From the NCBI RefSeq assembly GCF_000425405.1, contig NZ_KE384370.1:9714-71946 (forward strand): a DNA stretch of 62,233 bases, given 5' to 3'. Source of the DNA: Ferrimonas kyonanensis DSM 18153 (GTDB lineage: Bacteria > Pseudomonadota > Gammaproteobacteria > Enterobacterales > Shewanellaceae). How positions within the stretch are numbered: the stretch's first letter is position 1; each line of letters opens with the position of its first letter. Shown here piece after piece: positions 61,226 through 62,233 of this stretch. Below the pieces are notes generated by a model. That model saw only the letters and a list, made by a program, of their open reading frames with translations. It had not been told where the DNA came from and did not search any database. The position numbers and the translations under genes were made by a program.

Positions 61226-61999
61226 ATGAAGAAAGCTGTTATTGCAACAGCTCTTCTATTCATGGGGGCGCAGCTTCAGGCTGCGCCCGCTCCCGTTATA
61301 GAAGCAGCTGAAAACACCTCCCCGTCTCTTTCCGGCACCGACCTGAATTCTCGCGTTAGCCGCCTTGAGCGCCTAATGAAAGCGCGCAACCAGGCTCAAC
61401 TGCAGATGCAACAGATGTTTGATCAGCTTCAGGCGGAAGTGTCTGAATTGCGTGGTCAAATTGAAAGCCAGCAGTACCAGGTTCAACAGATGGTCGAGCG
61501 CCAGCGTCAGTTGTATCAGGAATTGAGTCGCATCGAGACCCAGCTGAAAAGCGGGGCTTCCTTACCCAGCGCGGGCATCCCCGCCAGTGGCGGCAGTGCA
61601 GCGGTGGCGACGCCTAACCTGTCCCTGTCTGAAGCCGAGGCTTATCAGCAAGCGGTGGATCTGGTGCTGAAACAGCGTCGTTACGACGATGCCATTCCGG
61701 CGTTTCGGCAGTTTATCGAAAACTACCCTCAGTCTTCCTATACTGCTAACTCCCACTATTGGTTGGGGCAGTTGCTGTTCAACAAGGGCGAACTGACTGA
61801 AGCTAAGACGGCCTTTAATACCGTTGTTTCTCAGTATCCGGATTCCGCTAAACGCGCCGATTCGTTGTTGAAGCTGGGACTGATCGCCGCCGAGAGCGGA
61901 GATAAGGCCGGTGCTACGCAATATTTCAATCGCGTGGTGAAGGAATATGGCAACTCCAATGCCGCCAAATTGGCGAAAAAAGAGCTGTCAAAAGGCTAA
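61226..61999 (+). CDS. cpoB: Cell division coordinator CpoB (YbgF)
   Basis: 257 residues. A signal peptide (MKKAVIATALLFMGAQLQA), a trimerising coiled coil (about residues 45-110), a linker, then TPR repeats (AYQQAVDLVLKQRRYDDAIP, SHYWLGQLLFNKGELTEAKT). It links PBP1B activity with Tol during division. It lies 16 bases after pal, closing the cluster. Confidence 0.93.
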   Translation: MKKAVIATALLFMGAQLQAAPAPVIEAAENTSPSLSGTDLNSRVSRLERLMKARNQAQLQMQQMFDQLQAEVSELRGQIESQQYQVQQMVERQRQLYQELSRIETQLKSGASLPSAGIPASGGSAAVATPNLSLSEAEAYQQAVDLVLKQRRYDDAIPAFRQFIENYPQSSYTANSHYWLGQLLFNKGELTEAKTAFNTVVSQYPDSAKRADSLLKLGLIAAESGDKAGATQYFNRVVKEYGNSNAAKLAKKELSKG

Positions 62000-62002
62000 G
62001 TT

Positions 62003-62036
62003 AGAGAATTTCACTGGCTGCAGAATCTCTTTTTTG
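62003..62036 (+). terminator. Possible terminator after cpoB
   Basis: A short AGAGA/TCTCT stem with an imperfect inner part is followed by TTTTTT. Weak, but placed right. Confidence 0.4.
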
Positions 62037-62086
62037 ACCGCTTAGTTGTTTTTGTGCGCAAAAGGCCAAAAAAGACAGATTTCCAG

Positions 62087-62114
62087 TTGCACGCCAAAGC
62101 GAAATTGGTATTAT
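62087..62114 (+). promoter_or_regulatory. tRNA-Lys promoter
   Basis: TTGCAC (62087-62092), a 16-base spacer and TATTAT (62109-62114) are followed by a GC-rich discriminator (GCCGCCCG), typical of stringently controlled tRNA promoters. Confidence 0.65.
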
Positions 62115-62154
62115 AGCCGCCCGTCGGATGAGGCATCTCAGACGACAATCGAGT

Positions 62155-62230
62155 GGGTCGTTAGCTCAGCTGGTAGAGCAGTTGGCTTTTAACCAATTGG
62201 TCGAAGGTTCGAATCCTTCACGACCCACCA
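62155..62230 (+). tRNA. tRNA-Lys (anticodon UUU)
   Basis: 76 bases with encoded CCA. The acceptor arms GGGTCGT/ACGACCC pair, the D arm (GCTC/GAGC), anticodon arm (GTTGG-CTTTTAA-CCAAT) and T arm (GAAGG-TTCGAAT-CCTTC) are all intact. The anticodon TTT is at 62188-62190. It lies downstream of the tol-pal cluster, as in many gammaproteobacteria. Confidence 0.97.
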
Positions 62231-62233
62231 CTT

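Noticed and set aside
1-62233. CRISPR arrays, insertion sequences, integrases, prophage genes
   Set aside because: I looked for spaced direct repeats, transposase motifs and phage genes and saw none. The tRNA-Lys at the right edge has no visible integration duplicate within the window.

Overview
The window looks like about 62 kb of chromosome from a marine gammaproteobacterium of the Alteromonadales type. The mix of multiheme c-type cytochromes, a lateral-type flagellar gene set with MotY and a LafK-like regulator, and a tolQRAB-pal-cpoB cluster followed by tRNA-Lys fits a Ferrimonas- or Shewanella-like organism. That assignment is inference from gene content, not from a database search. The ends of the window are chromosomal housekeeping genes.

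Layout. 1-1500: a SAM methyltransferase and a membrane-anchored FKBP prolyl isomerase. 1.6-9.7 kb: a minus-strand block of three cytochrome lipoproteins, one with eight haems and two related ones with four haems and dockerin-like calcium loops, plus a LuxR-type regulator. The regulator and its upstream DNA are duplicated: a second copy with an in-frame stop lies upstream of the third cytochrome gene. All three transcription units carry the same palindrome, TGGAGA-N3-TCTCCA, about 227-229 bp upstream of the first gene. 9.9-17.1 kb: a TetR regulator, a four-gene beta-oxidation-like operon (thiolase, hydratase/dehydrogenase fusion, acyl-CoA dehydrogenase, class III CoA transferase) and a NUDIX hydrolase.

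17.2-50.0 kb: one compact flagellar cluster with the gene order of lateral (swarming-type) systems: flhA-flhB-fliR-fliQ-fliP-fliN-fliM (minus); motY-lafK-fliE-F-G-H-I-J (plus); flgN-flgM-flgA (minus); flgB through flgL and a lafW-position gene (plus); then fliD-fliS-fliT-fliK-fliL-fliA-motA-motB and a small membrane protein (plus). It encodes its own sigma-54 activator, sigma-28, anti-sigma factor, stators and MotY. It has no flagellin, fliO or chemotaxis genes. Its FliM lacks the CheY-binding N-terminal peptide and its FlhB has NPSH in place of NPTH. Two good sigma-54 promoter matches precede flgB and fliD.

50.5-54.3 kb: an eleven-haem periplasmic cytochrome with a CRP-like site upstream, paired with a TorF-family beta-barrel protein; a dicarboxylate/amino-acid:cation symporter with a structured, terminator-ended RNA upstream of it. 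54.5-62.2 kb: a prolyl oligopeptidase lipoprotein, then ybgC-tolQ-tolR-tolA-tolB-pal-cpoB and tRNA-Lys(UUU).

The most interesting part is the cytochrome/LuxR block at 3.5-9.7 kb, which looks like an expanding regulator-cytochrome module with a shared operator. The lateral flagellar cluster without a flagellin and the RNA upstream of the symporter come next.
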